Made by a program: the position numbers and the translations under genes. Source: Dichetophora obliterata (Eukaryota; Arthropoda; Insecta; Diptera; Sciomyzidae). Taken from it: a stretch of DNA of 64,000 nt. The stretch spans positions 123,170,920 to 123,234,919 of the forward strand of contig OY986438.1 in NCBI GenBank assembly GCA_963920525.1. The letters run 5' to 3'. The notes beneath the pieces were generated by a model. The model saw nothing but the letters and a program-made list of their open reading frames with translations. It was not told the origin of the DNA and made no database searches. This document shows positions 35,600 to 46,154 of this stretch, piece by piece (positions within the stretch are counted from its first letter, which is position 1; every line of letters begins with the position of its first letter).

Positions 35600-36110
35600 A
35601 ATCTGTTATGAAAAATTCTGTTATTCTATTGTGATTTCCCTTGTGATTGAGCTGTCAAAAAATCTGTTACGATACCAAAATTCGTATTCTGTTATAAATG
35701 TCAAAATATAATATAAATCTGAAATCTATTATAAATAATAGCAGATTTTTCGAAATGTCAAAAAAACTTTCACAAAATCTTTTATTTGGTATTCTGCATG
35801 ACAAGATCTGCTATGAAAGACAGCAGAATCACAGATAAATTTTTATGTCTTTTATCGTAACAAGTTTTGTGCGCTTGCATTTAATATGCATATCCAATAA
35901 TTTAATTTTATTAACAGCAAGCAGCTGTTTCATAACAGAAATTAACAGAGTTGTAATAGATTTTTGTTTTCGAAGATTAATAACAAGGTGCCATAAAAGA
36001 TCGAAAGGTAGAAAATAAATTTTAACAGATCTTTTATGGTCAGTATCTTTTCTGATTGATAACAGAAAATGCGTAATAGAATAACAGATTTCACCGAATA
36101 GGTCCAAATA
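35600..36110 (+). mobile_element. CTGTTAT-family MITE, copy 1
   Basis: Starts CTGTTATGAAAAATTCTGTTATTCT and ends GAATAACAGATTTCACC. The interior is rich in AACAGA/TCTGTT. It shares about 480 bp of moderate similarity with 48430-49135 (inverted) and parts with 40229-40990. A shared core, AACAGCAAGCAGCTGTTTCATAACAGA, lies near 35915. No transposase; superfamily unknown. Confidence 0.6.
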
Positions 36111-36839
36111 TAGCTAATTGGGCCTATTCTGCGGAATCTTTATAAGGATCCCTTTTGACGAGGGCAAAACCGGCCTCACATTGAGTCGCCGAGTCCGGTC
36201 ACTCACCAAAACGGCCTTTAAAAATTCGGCTTCGCAACAAGTGGCCCCACCTCAACCGGCCCTCAGTTCAAGCGACCAACAGAATCGGCCCCGCAACAAC
36301 CAGGCGAACCCTAGCCTCGAATAGTCGCAACAAGTAGCACCCTTCACAGAGCCCCTGGCCATAAGAACACCAAACTACAGCACAAGCCAATAGCTTCAAC
36401 AATCTACAACAACAACAGCTCCTACAATAAAGGATGCTAACTGCAGCACGAGTCAGTAGCTCAAACAACAAGAACAACAAGCTACAGCACAAGCCAACAG
36501 CTCGATAATTTAACAACAACAGCAACACGGATTTTGCCTGAACAAAGCCCGCATAACAGGCAACAACAAAGAGATGCCCCAACACTGACGAACACCACAC
36601 CAGCTGCATCAAATACATGAAGCTCTATTTAGCACGGTATTTATTATAAATTAGATCATATTTTATTCTGCTACTACCAAGGTACAGTCCTTACAAAATA
36701 TATTATAATTTGCATAAATTTTATTCATTTTAATTTCTCGCATATAAAATATGTATATAGTACAGCATACCTAGAACGAACGAGTATTATAAACTTAATT
36801 AAGTTCTATTCTATACTTAAAACTATGTAAGTATTAGAG
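36111..36839. other. GC-richer patch, no gene
   Basis: 36118-36560 is clearly richer in GC and CA-rich (repeated CAACAACA, GCACAAGCCA). It opens with GGGCCTATTCTGC, like an end of the neighbouring MITE family. It could be the untranslated leader or LTR part of a retroelement, but no coding region or partner copy is present. Confidence 0.35.
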
Positions 36840-36841
36840 TA

Positions 36842-37421
36842 ATGGTATTCAGTAAAATTTGTTAAGTCCTGCTAAACTGCTAAATTCTTAAAGTTAGCAG
36901 CTATTGATGTGAACGCACCTGCTAAGACATTTTACAATTATGTGCTAAGCTGATATATCAAAACCAGCTGACAGACTTATACAGCTAAAAATTTGTTGTT
37001 TTAATTGCTCTTGTAACCAGAACTCAGTAACGAAAAATGAATTTTAATTTCTATATTACAGTGCGTTAACACTTTCGATACAATTGCTATTCAGAAACTT
37101 TGAAATGTTTTAAGTCTCTACCAACACCATTACAAAATTTTATTTTTTCATAAATAAAAGGCAGTTTTTTTACTTTGAAGCTGCAAATCAAAAATAATTT
37201 GGTACTTGTTAGAACTCATTCCCAAAACGATTCATCACTACACTCAATAAGTTTGACGTTTCGGACTTAACAAATGGTATCTGCTGACAAAAACACGGTG
37301 CTGAGCTTGTTAACTTGCTAACAAGCTGCTAAGTCTTTTCCCATACAAAATTTTGACAGGACTTAACAAATTTGATAAGTTTAGCAAGTTAGCAGGGCTT
37401 AACAAATGTAGTGAATACCAT
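36842..37421. mobile_element. MITE with about 50-bp ends and TA duplication
   Basis: The left end ATGGTATTCA...TTTGTTAAG.CCTGCTAA and the right end are inverse copies over about 50 bp. TA dinucleotides flank both ends (36840-36841 and 37422-37423). 580 bp, with several AGCAG..TTAACA phrases inside. No coding region. The TA duplication suggests mobilisation by a Tc1/mariner-type transposase. Confidence 0.65.
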
Positions 37422-37423
37422 TA

Positions 37424-38126
37424 GTATATTATTACAAGAACTAGTAACTATTACACCCAAAAAAATCCTGAAGTAAAAATAAATAAAAATGTATTTAAAA
37501 CAAATGTAAATTAGTAACTCACCGTCCAAATAAAAATGTAATTATTTTTACTAATTTCAAATTTACTTTTACTACATATTTTTTAACTACAGAAAATAAA
37601 TACATTTACATTAAAATTAAATGTTTTTTCATTTATTAATTAAAAAAAGTGCAAAATGTTTTCTGCCACAGTAAAAAGATTGCTTTTATTATAAGAAAAT
37701 CAAAGAATTTTTGTATTAAAAAAATGCATTTTAAGAAGTATACTTACCACAGTTCTTCACCACGAACCTTTTATAATTATTTTAATTGAAATAAATACAA
37801 TTGCTAACAAATACATACTATGCAGTTTATTTTAATGTAGATGTTCTTTATTTAAATAAATGTATATAAACAACTACTTACTATATGCACCTACTTCGTG
37901 TAATATTAATTATTTAAATGTAAATTCAGTAAAAATATATTGAATAGCTACATATGCATTTAAAAATAATGCATTTAATTTCACAAATAATAGATAGTTT
38001 TATATCATAAAGATTCGAAACTTAAATGAATAAATAATATACTCACCCTGCATCACTCATTCTAAGTATATAAGGGAGATATGAGAATTCCCTTTAAAAT
38101 AATAGCACACACACTAATCTAGCGCA
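37424..38126. other. No gene seen
   Basis: AT-rich (about 80% A+T) intergenic DNA. Confidence 0.4.
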
Positions 38127-38129
38127 TAA

Positions 38130-39107
38130 GGGGTCGTCCATAAACTACGTTACCAATTAAGGGGGGGGGAGGGGTTTTGAAGTGCACTACGATTAGTAAC
38201 GGTAGGGGGGGAGGTGTTCAGATATTGTAACGTTACCAAAAATTAAAAAAATCGACGAAAAACCTCTAATTAATAACACAATCATTTCAAAAATTTTTAA
38301 CCTTACATGTTTATGTTTGATCGTCTAAATTGATGGTTAACTTTTGTTTTAACGATTTCTTCCACCACCTCTTCCATCGACACAGGAACCTTTTGGTATT
38401 CCTTCACCATCTCAGCTCACGTCTGAAAAATTTGGGTCTTTGCTTTTGCGACAGGCTTTGACGTTAAGGCCTGAATGTTCTTGATCAAAGGAGATACCGT
38501 ATGACATGTACTGTCCTTCTCAGAAAGAAGAAATCGGTTCAAGGTCGTGTCCTACCTGCGGCTTGTATTTCGTTTTTAAAACTTCTATGAATTGCCAAAT
38601 CGGAATAAAAAGTACTATTTAAATAAATCAATTTTCAGAAAGCATTTACACAAAAACACAGAACTTGGTGCAGCTCGGGTGCAGCCTTTAAGGGTACTCT
38701 GTCAAAGACCAGGTGAATTTCTTTCCGTTAGAAATGAGGATTCACCTGAATGGGTCGACATAGAAACCGATGAAAAATTCTATTTTGAAGAATCCTCAAC
38801 AAAGCTAACAGCTTTTTCTTCCCAGTGATTGAGAGCATCGAATCTTGGATCGCAGATGGAATAGCTTTTACAGATGATATTAATTATTGATTTTTTCCAA
38901 TTGTTCCTTTAATGTATCTAGTCATACTAGTCACTAATACTAGTGAAAATTGTCAGAGCTAGTCAAAATATATAATCATTCGAATGAATTAATTTCATAT
39001 GTCACGTTACACGGGGGAGGGGTTTTGTAAAGCACTACGAAAAGTAACGCAGGGGGAGGGGGGGTAAAAAAAACCGGAAAATCAGTAACGTAGTTATGGA
39101 CGACCCC
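38130..39107. mobile_element. PIF/Harbinger-type element, 978 bp
   Basis: Ends GGGGTCGTCCATAAACTACG and, inverted, CGTAGTTATGGACGACCCC. A 3-bp duplication TAA flanks both (38127-38129 and 39108-39110), as PIF/Harbinger elements make. Just inside each end is a G-rich block (GGGGGAGGGGTTTTG...CACTACGA..AGTAACG...GGGGGAGG). Unlike the ends, the two blocks are in the same orientation. Short open pieces inside (for example 38592-38828) are not recognisable. Confidence 0.75.
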
Positions 39108-39329
39108 TAAGGTATAACATAAATGAACATAGACTTTAATTGTTAATATTGTTGGTTGCTCACTCGGACAACATATATTTGTATCTCATGAGCTAAGTAG
39201 TATAAGATTGTGAGGCATCAAAGCGAATAGACATGTTGGAGTTTTTTATTTAAACATTTGGAAACCTAGGAAGAGTGCACGGATTAACTAGTCGGACGGA
39301 CGATGATACCACGACGGTAAGCCATCCTC

Positions 39330-39915
39330 AAAATACCCAACACCTAAAACCTGCTTCTCTGTATCAGGGCACAAAACACGAGATCCTAGATTGCAACTTG
39401 TTGCCAAATCTCTTGAGTACTCTGTTTGCACTCACGCCCAGTTATACACGAGTACGGCATCTATACCAAACTTCCTTAAGTCGTATTTTTCCACTTGTAG
39501 GGCAGAAAACGTGAGATCCTAGATTGCAACTTGTTGCAAAATCTTTCGAGATCCCTGTTTTCACCCACGCCCAGCTCCATACGAGCACACCAACCAAGCT
39601 CGCATAAATCCTTTTTCCTTGTAATTAGTTGCCAAATCTCTCGAGATCTCTGTTTTCACCCACGCCCCGTTCTACACGAGCACAGCACCCAAAACGAACT
39701 TCTCCAAAACATGATTCCTTGTAAAGTAGGGCTGAACACGCGAGATAATAGATTGAAACTCATTGCCAAATCTCTCGAGATCTCCGTTTTCCCCCAAGCC
39801 CAGTTCCATATGAGCACGGCACCCTTACCAAACTTTCCTAAATCCTGCCTCCTTATACTCAGGGCAGAGAACACGAGATCTTAGACACCGTAGCCAAATC
39901 TCTCGAGACACCGTT
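39330..39915. repeat. Minisatellite, about 130-bp unit, 4-5 copies
   Basis: Units share GGGCA.AAAACACGAGATC.TAGATTG, TTGCCAAATCTCTCGAGATC, CACCCACGCCCAGTTC and ACGAGCAC.GCACCC. Phased starts lie near 39367, 39501, 39729 and 39861, with a partial unit near 39625. Each unit repeats the palindrome TCTCGAGA. The block and the GC-richer flank to 40228 may belong to an LTR or leader of a retroelement; no partner is visible. Confidence 0.7.
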
Positions 39916-40228
39916 TATTTCCCCATTTTAACTCTCTACGAGGCCATCAACACCCGTCACTAACCCAAATCCCTACCCATCCAGACCCACTGAGTCACAG
40001 ACCAGACGAAACAGGCTGACTGGACGCGACTAAAGTCATCGGCAGCTCACTTCAGCATCAAGTGGACTGGTAGCCACACATCCCGGATACCGCAACCTCG
40101 AGTGCTCCCGTAAAGAAAGCGAGCGGACCACCTACCAAAATCTAAAACCTTTTCTTAGAAAGACCCCTGGACAGCCGCTGATCATACCCCGGCTGGAAAG
40201 CGAGGTAGCGCCAGAGGTTCGTTACATC

Positions 40229-40990
40229 TTTTATGAAAAAATTCTGTTATGATTTTCCATACAAATTTTTGAGCTGTCAAAAAATCTGTTATAAGAAATC
40301 GGTTATAAGTCACAAAAGATTTTTCGAACAGTCAAAAAAGTTCTACAAGCTCTTGAATTGTTATTCTTCATGACAAAATCTATTATGAAATCTGTTATGA
40401 AACAGAACAGAATAACAGATACATTTTTCTGCCTTTTATCAAAATTTAAATTTTATTCTGTGTGTTACTAAGTTTATTGTTGCGTTCATTATCCTGTCGA
40501 TAGTAAAATGTACCACCAGCATCGCCTCCATCGTAGTTACTAGTTCGCTCCCTCTTGCATTCAACATCTTGTCGTTGGTGGGATGAGCTACCACTATCGC
40601 CGCCATGACGATTGACATTCTAATAGCGGTTTTGACCACCGTTTGTAACTTACGCGGTCACCTCTGTCTCTTCCACTTCCACCTTTACCATAACTGCGTC
40701 AGTCACGAATTTTATTGAAACTTTATTTTCTGCTCTGGGTCGTCCACCTAGTCCGACATTGTTTTAAAACATGCAATTTAAACAAATCGGCAATGTTTGT
40801 TTGTAGTGCTAATGCACGACACTTCTTTAGTGCTAGTTCTGAAGCGATAACTCCTTCAACTTGCATTAATTTATTTTTTAATTTGTTGACAGCAATCAGC
40901 TGTTTTATAACAGAAGTTAATGGCATTGTAATAGAGTCCAACCAGCAAAGAATTATTTCAGCTGCTTTGCAGATTTTACGTGTATTTATT
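40229..40990 (+). mobile_element. CTGTTAT-family MITE, copy 2, with insertion
   Basis: Left part 40240-40440 and right part 40860-40945 match copies 1 and 3 (CTGTTATGA, AACAGCTGATTGCTGTCAACAA in inverse, AACAGAAGTTAATGGCATTGTAATAGA). The middle (40440-40730) is foreign. On the minus strand it has Gly/Arg/Asn-rich frames (for example SSSHQRQDVECKRERTSNYD) with stops and shifts, perhaps a retrocopy scrap of a low-complexity RNA-binding protein. Confidence 0.5.
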
Positions 40991-41939
40991 TAAATTTTAT
41001 TTACCATTTTATAATTGTTTTCGTCAGAATTCAATCCTTAGCATCACCAATTTGTAGTCCGCCGCTTTACCCAATGAGTCATGTCGCTGCTTATCGAAAC
41101 GAGGATTTTTGTTTATTTATACTGTGGCAGACAATCAGTTTTATTTTATTTTATTAATTACTATTTTGAAATACTTTAAATTTACTATTTTTTTATAATA
41201 TAATTTTTTGACTTGTAAACTTTTCGTATTTATCAACATATGGCAACTCTTATGAATTTAAAAAATCCGATAATAGAATCGATAGGCTAGCAACATTGTT
41301 TAAATAGATTATTCGATTTCCATCTTTTGCTTTGCGCACAAGTCGTGCACTTTTGATTAAACAAACATTTAATTTAAGTTAAACTCCAACTGTTTGATTA
41401 TTCGAGGATCTTCGGAACAGACATACTCCACAATACACTTAGCTTGAAGTGCGAAATTAGCAACAACTGAACTATTAAGCAGCTTTTAAGTTCGAAACGA
41501 CGAGCTACCGTACCATTTAACAGCTTTTGTCTTGAAGCTTTTTTCTTCGGTTGCTGTTTGCGCTACTTGTAATTTTCAAATAAATTAAATACAATACATA
41601 AAAGTGGCGATGCCGTTTGCTATTGTGGAGACATTGTGGAAAATCTGCCAAAGGCAATTCTGAACTATTGTAGTCCCAAAAATGTGGGTGCGTGGAAACA
41701 TGCTTTATTGGCCGAGCATAAAGCATTTTAAAAAAAATAATGCATTGGAGCAAAGTTATGGAGGAGCAAAGTTATTTCAAAAATAAAACAACAATATTCA
41801 GATGTACGATAAACCTCAACGTATCCTGAGAGAAATTTTAGGTGGATCTTCAACTGAAGAGTCCGTCTTTGAGTTATGTCGAGTGAAAGTGAAATTTAAT
41901 CATAACTAATTTCTATTTTATAATTGATTTTTGTAGGCT
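40991..41939. other. No gene seen
   Basis: AT-rich intergenic DNA; short open frames have no recognisable content. Confidence 0.4.
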
Positions 41940-41984
41940 TTGGCCGTAAAAATTAAACACTAGTTTTAATTTTGGTTTTTTTGT

Positions 41985-42040
41985 ATTTATTTTTCGATAT
42001 TTCGACTAAAATTGTTAGTCATCATCAGGATCGACCTATA
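41985..42040 (-). ncRNA. Hammerhead ribozyme-like core of Penelope element
   Basis: On the minus strand: CTGATGA (42028-42022), a 6-bp stem GACTAA/TTAGTC with loop CAATT, then GAAA (42003-42000). These are the conserved uridine-turn and GAAA boxes around stem II of a hammerhead ribozyme. Penelope elements carry minimal hammerheads in their terminal repeats, where they process the transcript. Stems I and III are not convincing here, so this copy may be degenerate. Confidence 0.55.
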
Positions 42041-42554
42041 GCAAAAAACATAGAATCATTAATCACAACACTTAAACGATATATTAACACAATTATTTCA
42101 ATAAAAAGCAATAAAAATTACAATTAAACATTAAAAAAATTATTATTACCAGTAACACTAAACAAAAAGGTACTTCCCAGTAGCAGAATTGTCAAGGCCT
42201 CCCATTAGAAGCTCTGTCATAACTGCTTCCTAACAACCTCTTTGCGCATCTTATAATACCTTTTTTCAAACTACTTCTAACACTCCTTCTCAACTAAAAG
42301 AAAGAATGCACAACATAACATGTCGTGCATTTTTGTTGCTTTGCGCTTGTATACGGAATAACGGGAAACAAATGAATACGTGTTCAAAAAAAACAGCGTC
42401 ACTTAAAGGAAATCATTTGTTTAAGCTTCATTTGTTTTGTGAAAGTTCGTGGACGCGTATCATTTTGAGTTGCGAGTTGCGAAAAAAATATATTTAAGCT
42501 ATTTTTTAATTAAATACATACTTATAAATAAAAGGTAAATACGTGCGGATAAAA

Positions 42555-44463
42555 ATGAGCAAAAGAGGGATAAGTGCGAAAACATTAAACAGAAAAATTT
42601 CAAAAGAAAAAAATTAACTAAGAGAAAAACTTAGAAACTGTGCCAAAAATGAAAATAATATAATAAAAAATATAGTTTTAAATTATAACGCTGAAAATTC
42701 TGTGGCTGAACAGCCACAAAGTGAAATTCTACCAAATATAGTAGAAAATAATGCGTGTTTTAAAACATTAAGTTTAAAGGGAAAACTTAAAGAATGGTAC
42801 AGTCAGTATAATCCACCAAGGGCAACTGTGCATGCACTTTTGAAGGTGCTCCATTCGGAAGGATTATCGGTACCAAAAAGTCTTTATGGCCTTATAAAAG
42901 AAAAAAAAGCAATAATTAGAACTGTGGCACCCGGTACCTATTTACATGTCGGTTTGGAAAAACAACTTAAAAAAATATCATGTAGTTTATTGCATGCGCA
43001 CAACACATTAATTTTGGATATTGGTGTGGATGGACTGCCACTTTTTAAAAGCAGTTCAGAAAGTCTATGGCCAATACTTGGAAGAGTGGTTAATATATCT
43101 AAAGTAAATGTTTTTCTGGTTGGCACTTATCTCGGAAAAAAAAAGCCAAACAATGTAGACGCATACCTGCACGACCTAATCAGTGAATTAAAGAATCTCT
43201 TAGAAAATGGAGTTTGTATCGATAGCCGTGAATTTAAAATCGAAGTAAGAGCATTTATATGTGACACGCCGGCACGATCTTTCATGTGTGGTATAGTTGG
43301 TCATAATGCGTTAGTAGGTTGTAGCAAATGCTACCAGGAAGGTAAAAGAATTAGTAATGTCACAACTTTCAGTACTGTTTCATCACCATTGAGAACAGAT
43401 AAAGATTTTACAGACAGAAAACAGCTCGCGTTCCATCGAGATATTCATAAATATACTCATACTTCACTGGAGCATATAGGTATCAAAATGATAACCCAGT
43501 TTCCAATAGAGCCGGTGCACTTAGTGGACTTGGGTGTTACAAAAAAAAATGCTCTGCAGTCTTTAAAACGGGAAAAGTGCCACAAAAATCACTAAAGATA
43601 AAAAAGATTTGATTTCATCAAGACTAGTTTCACTTTCTGCAAACATTCCTAGGGAGTTCCAAAGAAAACCTCGATCTGTGGATGAAATTTTAAGATGGAA
43701 ATCAACGGAGTTTCGACAATTCGTGCTATATATGGGGCCTGTCGTATTAAAAAGTATAGTAGACGATGATTTCTATTATGAATTTTTATTACTTCATTCA
43801 GCTTATCGATTGCTTTCAACCCCTGTTGACTTTGAATCTAATCTGCAAATAGCTAACGAAATGTTAGAGTTGTTTGTAGGCAATTTTCCACTTTTATTTG
43901 GCGAAAGTAGTGTTACTTTTAATATTCACTGCTTACTTCACTTATGTAAAAGTGTAGAAGAAATGGGTGTAGTAACTAGCTTTTCAGCATACAGTTTCGA
44001 AAATTTTATGCAAAACTTGAAAAGAAAAATTCGAAAGCCTTCACTAATTTTACAACAAATCAATAACAAATACTCGGATGCTGCAAATATTGAAATAAAA
44101 TGCAAAAATAAAGGGTTTTCAAGAAATCGTAAAGGTAAAATTACAAGCTATCAAAGTGAAGACTACTACTTGAGTACAACTATACCAGACAATTTCTGTT
44201 GTATCAAGCCTTATGCCCCAATAAAAGTAACTGGTTTTCTAGATGGAAACAATGGATTCGTCAAAGGTTTAAGATTGCAAAATTTGACTAATTTTTTCGA
44301 AGCACCATTAAAATCAATGCAGGACTTGCAAATCTGTACAGGAGAAATGTTAGAAAGCGAAGAAGAAATATTTGAAATAAATCAAATTGTTTCCAAAATG
44401 ATGTGTTTACCATATGAAAATAAACGTATACTTATTCCTCTTCTGCACAGTTCCTATAATTAA
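42555..44463 (+). pseudogene. CACTA-like transposase, broken
   Basis: Starts at the ATG at 42555 (MSKRGISAKTLNRK). The catalytic region includes LILDIGVDGLPLFKSS, WPILGRV, FLVGTYLGKKKP and FICDTPARSFM followed by GHNALVGCSKC, the pattern of animal EnSpm/CACTA-type transposases. After the break come EFRQFVLYMGPVVL, NIHCLLHLC and SFENFMQNLKRKIRKP, the usual C-terminal region. Lesions: a stop at 42615-42617, a frameshift in the A-run at about 43540-43548, and a stop at about 43561. About 630 codons in all. Assignment to the superfamily rests on motif memory and is less sure than the transposase call. Confidence 0.7.
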
Positions 44464-44763
44464 AGAAAATAAAATATTAAACAATTTTTTTAGCAGAAAT
44501 ATGTCAGAAAATCATCAAAATCGTACGATCCACTAAATAGTAAGTTAAATTGAAGTACAATCACCAAAAAGAGATAAGCGCCAAAAATTTAATTCTACCG
44601 GAGGAGCATTTTTTGTTCATTCGTGTATGTAAATTTATATGAAAAACTGCGTGTATGTAAAAAAAAAAAATAAATAATAAAAGTTCAAAAAATAATTGTA
44701 GAGAAAATGCAACTTATCTTTTTAGAGCGATTATAAATTTTATAATAAAGTTTTTAATTAAAG

Positions 44764-45106
44764 TAACCGTCCGAGAGCTTGCTTCAGGCAAAAAGCAGAA
44801 TTTAGAAATCTCTCAAATATTTCCTATAAAAAATACGGAACAATTAAAGCGATTTGAAGCAAAAATTTCGAACTACAATGAACAGGAATTGGTAATTTAA
44901 AAGAAAAAAACCTTTGTATATCTTACACTTCAAATCATATGTATATTTTTAGTTGACTGTTATTCAAACAATTTCGGAGAGAGGTGGAATTTCGAAGAAC
45001 CTTCACAATTTAATTGGGCATGATGTTTTCCTCAATTATAACTATGATGGCATCCAAAAAAAGGAGGCATTTAAAACATTTACAGAAGTAAACAATATTC
45101 TTTTTA
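44764..45106 (+). pseudogene. DUF4806-like accessory gene fragment of the CACTA-like element
   Basis: Two exons join well: about 44764-44891 (FPIKNTEQLKRFEAKISNYN) and 44953-45106 (TVIQTISERGGISKNLHNL, NYNYDGIQKKEAFKTF), with donor GTAATT and acceptor TTTTTAG. The pattern, an aligned short block, a Gly-Gly and a YNYDG motif, is that of DUF4806 proteins that often accompany insect transposons. A further exon after 45172 would be out of frame, so the gene is probably broken. Confidence 0.5.
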
Positions 45107-45171
45107 GTAAGTTTACACGAAGATATTTACCATTAAACGTAATTTACCTTAATCATTTTTTTCAATTTTAG

Positions 45172-46080
45172 AAGCATATTGCTGAAATAAAAAAAGGGTT
45201 TAAAATAGCCAAAAATAGAATCCATAAAAGTACTTGCTTATCAAAAAAACAAAAATAATTTTTTCTATCTTCTATTTTAAATAAAAGCCATTAAATCCAT
45301 CCATCCATGACTTAAAAAATTCCTTAAACCAACTAATTTTAATTATATAACTTTATTTTTTTATGTATACTATTATGAATTAAATTCATTAATTTACTAA
45401 CTTAAAACCCTACTTTAATAACTCCTTTTAAACTACTTTGAATTTTAATTTTTATTTGCTTAAATTAATTTTGTATATTAACTACTGTAAATGAAATGCA
45501 ATGATTTGTTAACTTAAAAATTATTTATTAACTTTCATAAAATACTTTTAATTTTTATTTACCTAACTTAATAAGCTTAATTTTCTATACATACTATTTC
45601 ATATGAAATCCAATAATTTATTTTCTTAAAAACTCACTTTAATACACTTATTTAAAAAACACATTTAAAAACATATTTAAAATAATGTTTTTGATAATTT
45701 ATTTCCAATAAATGAAGTAACAAAACAATTGTTAAAACTTAAATCAAAATTACGGTTTTTCCATTATACTTATAAGAACAGGTTTTTTGAAGACGTTACA
45801 TATAACTGCTGCTACATGTTGTTCTTTGTAAGGAGTAAGAGAACTTCTTATCAGAAATTGTTCCAGAAGTGCTTGTACAGAACCACTACTGTATGCTGTT
45901 ATTTGCAACGCGTTATGGCAATGATGACGAAGGTGTTTATCTTGAAGACGTATATAACAACTGCATATAACAACTTCTGTAAGGTCTTCTCTGAGCAGTG
46001 AGAGTGCAAGGGCTTTACTTTGGGACATTTCATATAACAAATAATTAAGCAAAGAATTGAGTGGGTAAGGCCCTCTACCT
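45172..46080. other. 3' part of CACTA-like element
   Basis: AT-rich to 45720, then 45740-46060 with repeated ATATAAC and GAAGACGT phrases. Open frames on both strands here reflect low stop density and carry no recognisable domain. Confidence 0.4.
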
Positions 46081-46154
46081 GTCTGAGAAGTACTTCTGCA
46101 ATCCCTTTTTACTAATTCTTTTTCCCACTGGGTTGTTACAAAGAATTACTTTCG

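Larger units (their letters stand above)
42150..46135 (+). mobile_element. CACTA (EnSpm)-like transposon inside Penelope
   Basis: It carries a transposase pseudogene (42555-44463) and a second spliced gene remnant (44764-45106). The ends share AAAAAGG and TACTTC.CAG in inverse order (42156-42195 and 46085-46131), and the left end holds CACTAAAC. I could not fix the exact termini or a duplication. Near the right end are repeated TTGAAGACGT and ATATAAC phrases (45785, 45943), like subterminal repeats. It lies just downstream of the Penelope stop codon. Confidence 0.6.

Noticed and set aside
38592..38828. Gene inside the PIF-type element
   Set aside because: The 78-codon frame has no recognisable transposase or DNA-binding motif; it may be a scrap of a captured gene but cannot be supported.
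39235..40228. Solo LTR beginning TGTTGGAG and ending GTTCGTTACA
   Set aside because: Ends are TG...CA, but flanking bases (GACA and TCTT) do not form a duplication and no partner LTR exists in the window.
40439..40639. Small minus-strand gene of 66 codons
   Set aside because: Other minus-strand frames here give a Gly/Arg/Asn-rich sequence that looks more like the original coding frame, with stops. It lies inside a MITE copy, so it is at best a pseudogene scrap.
45729..46052. Overlapping open frames of 90 and 100 codons on opposite strands
   Set aside because: They lie in a repeat-rich subterminal part of the CACTA-like element and show no domain; repeated phrases explain the lack of stops.
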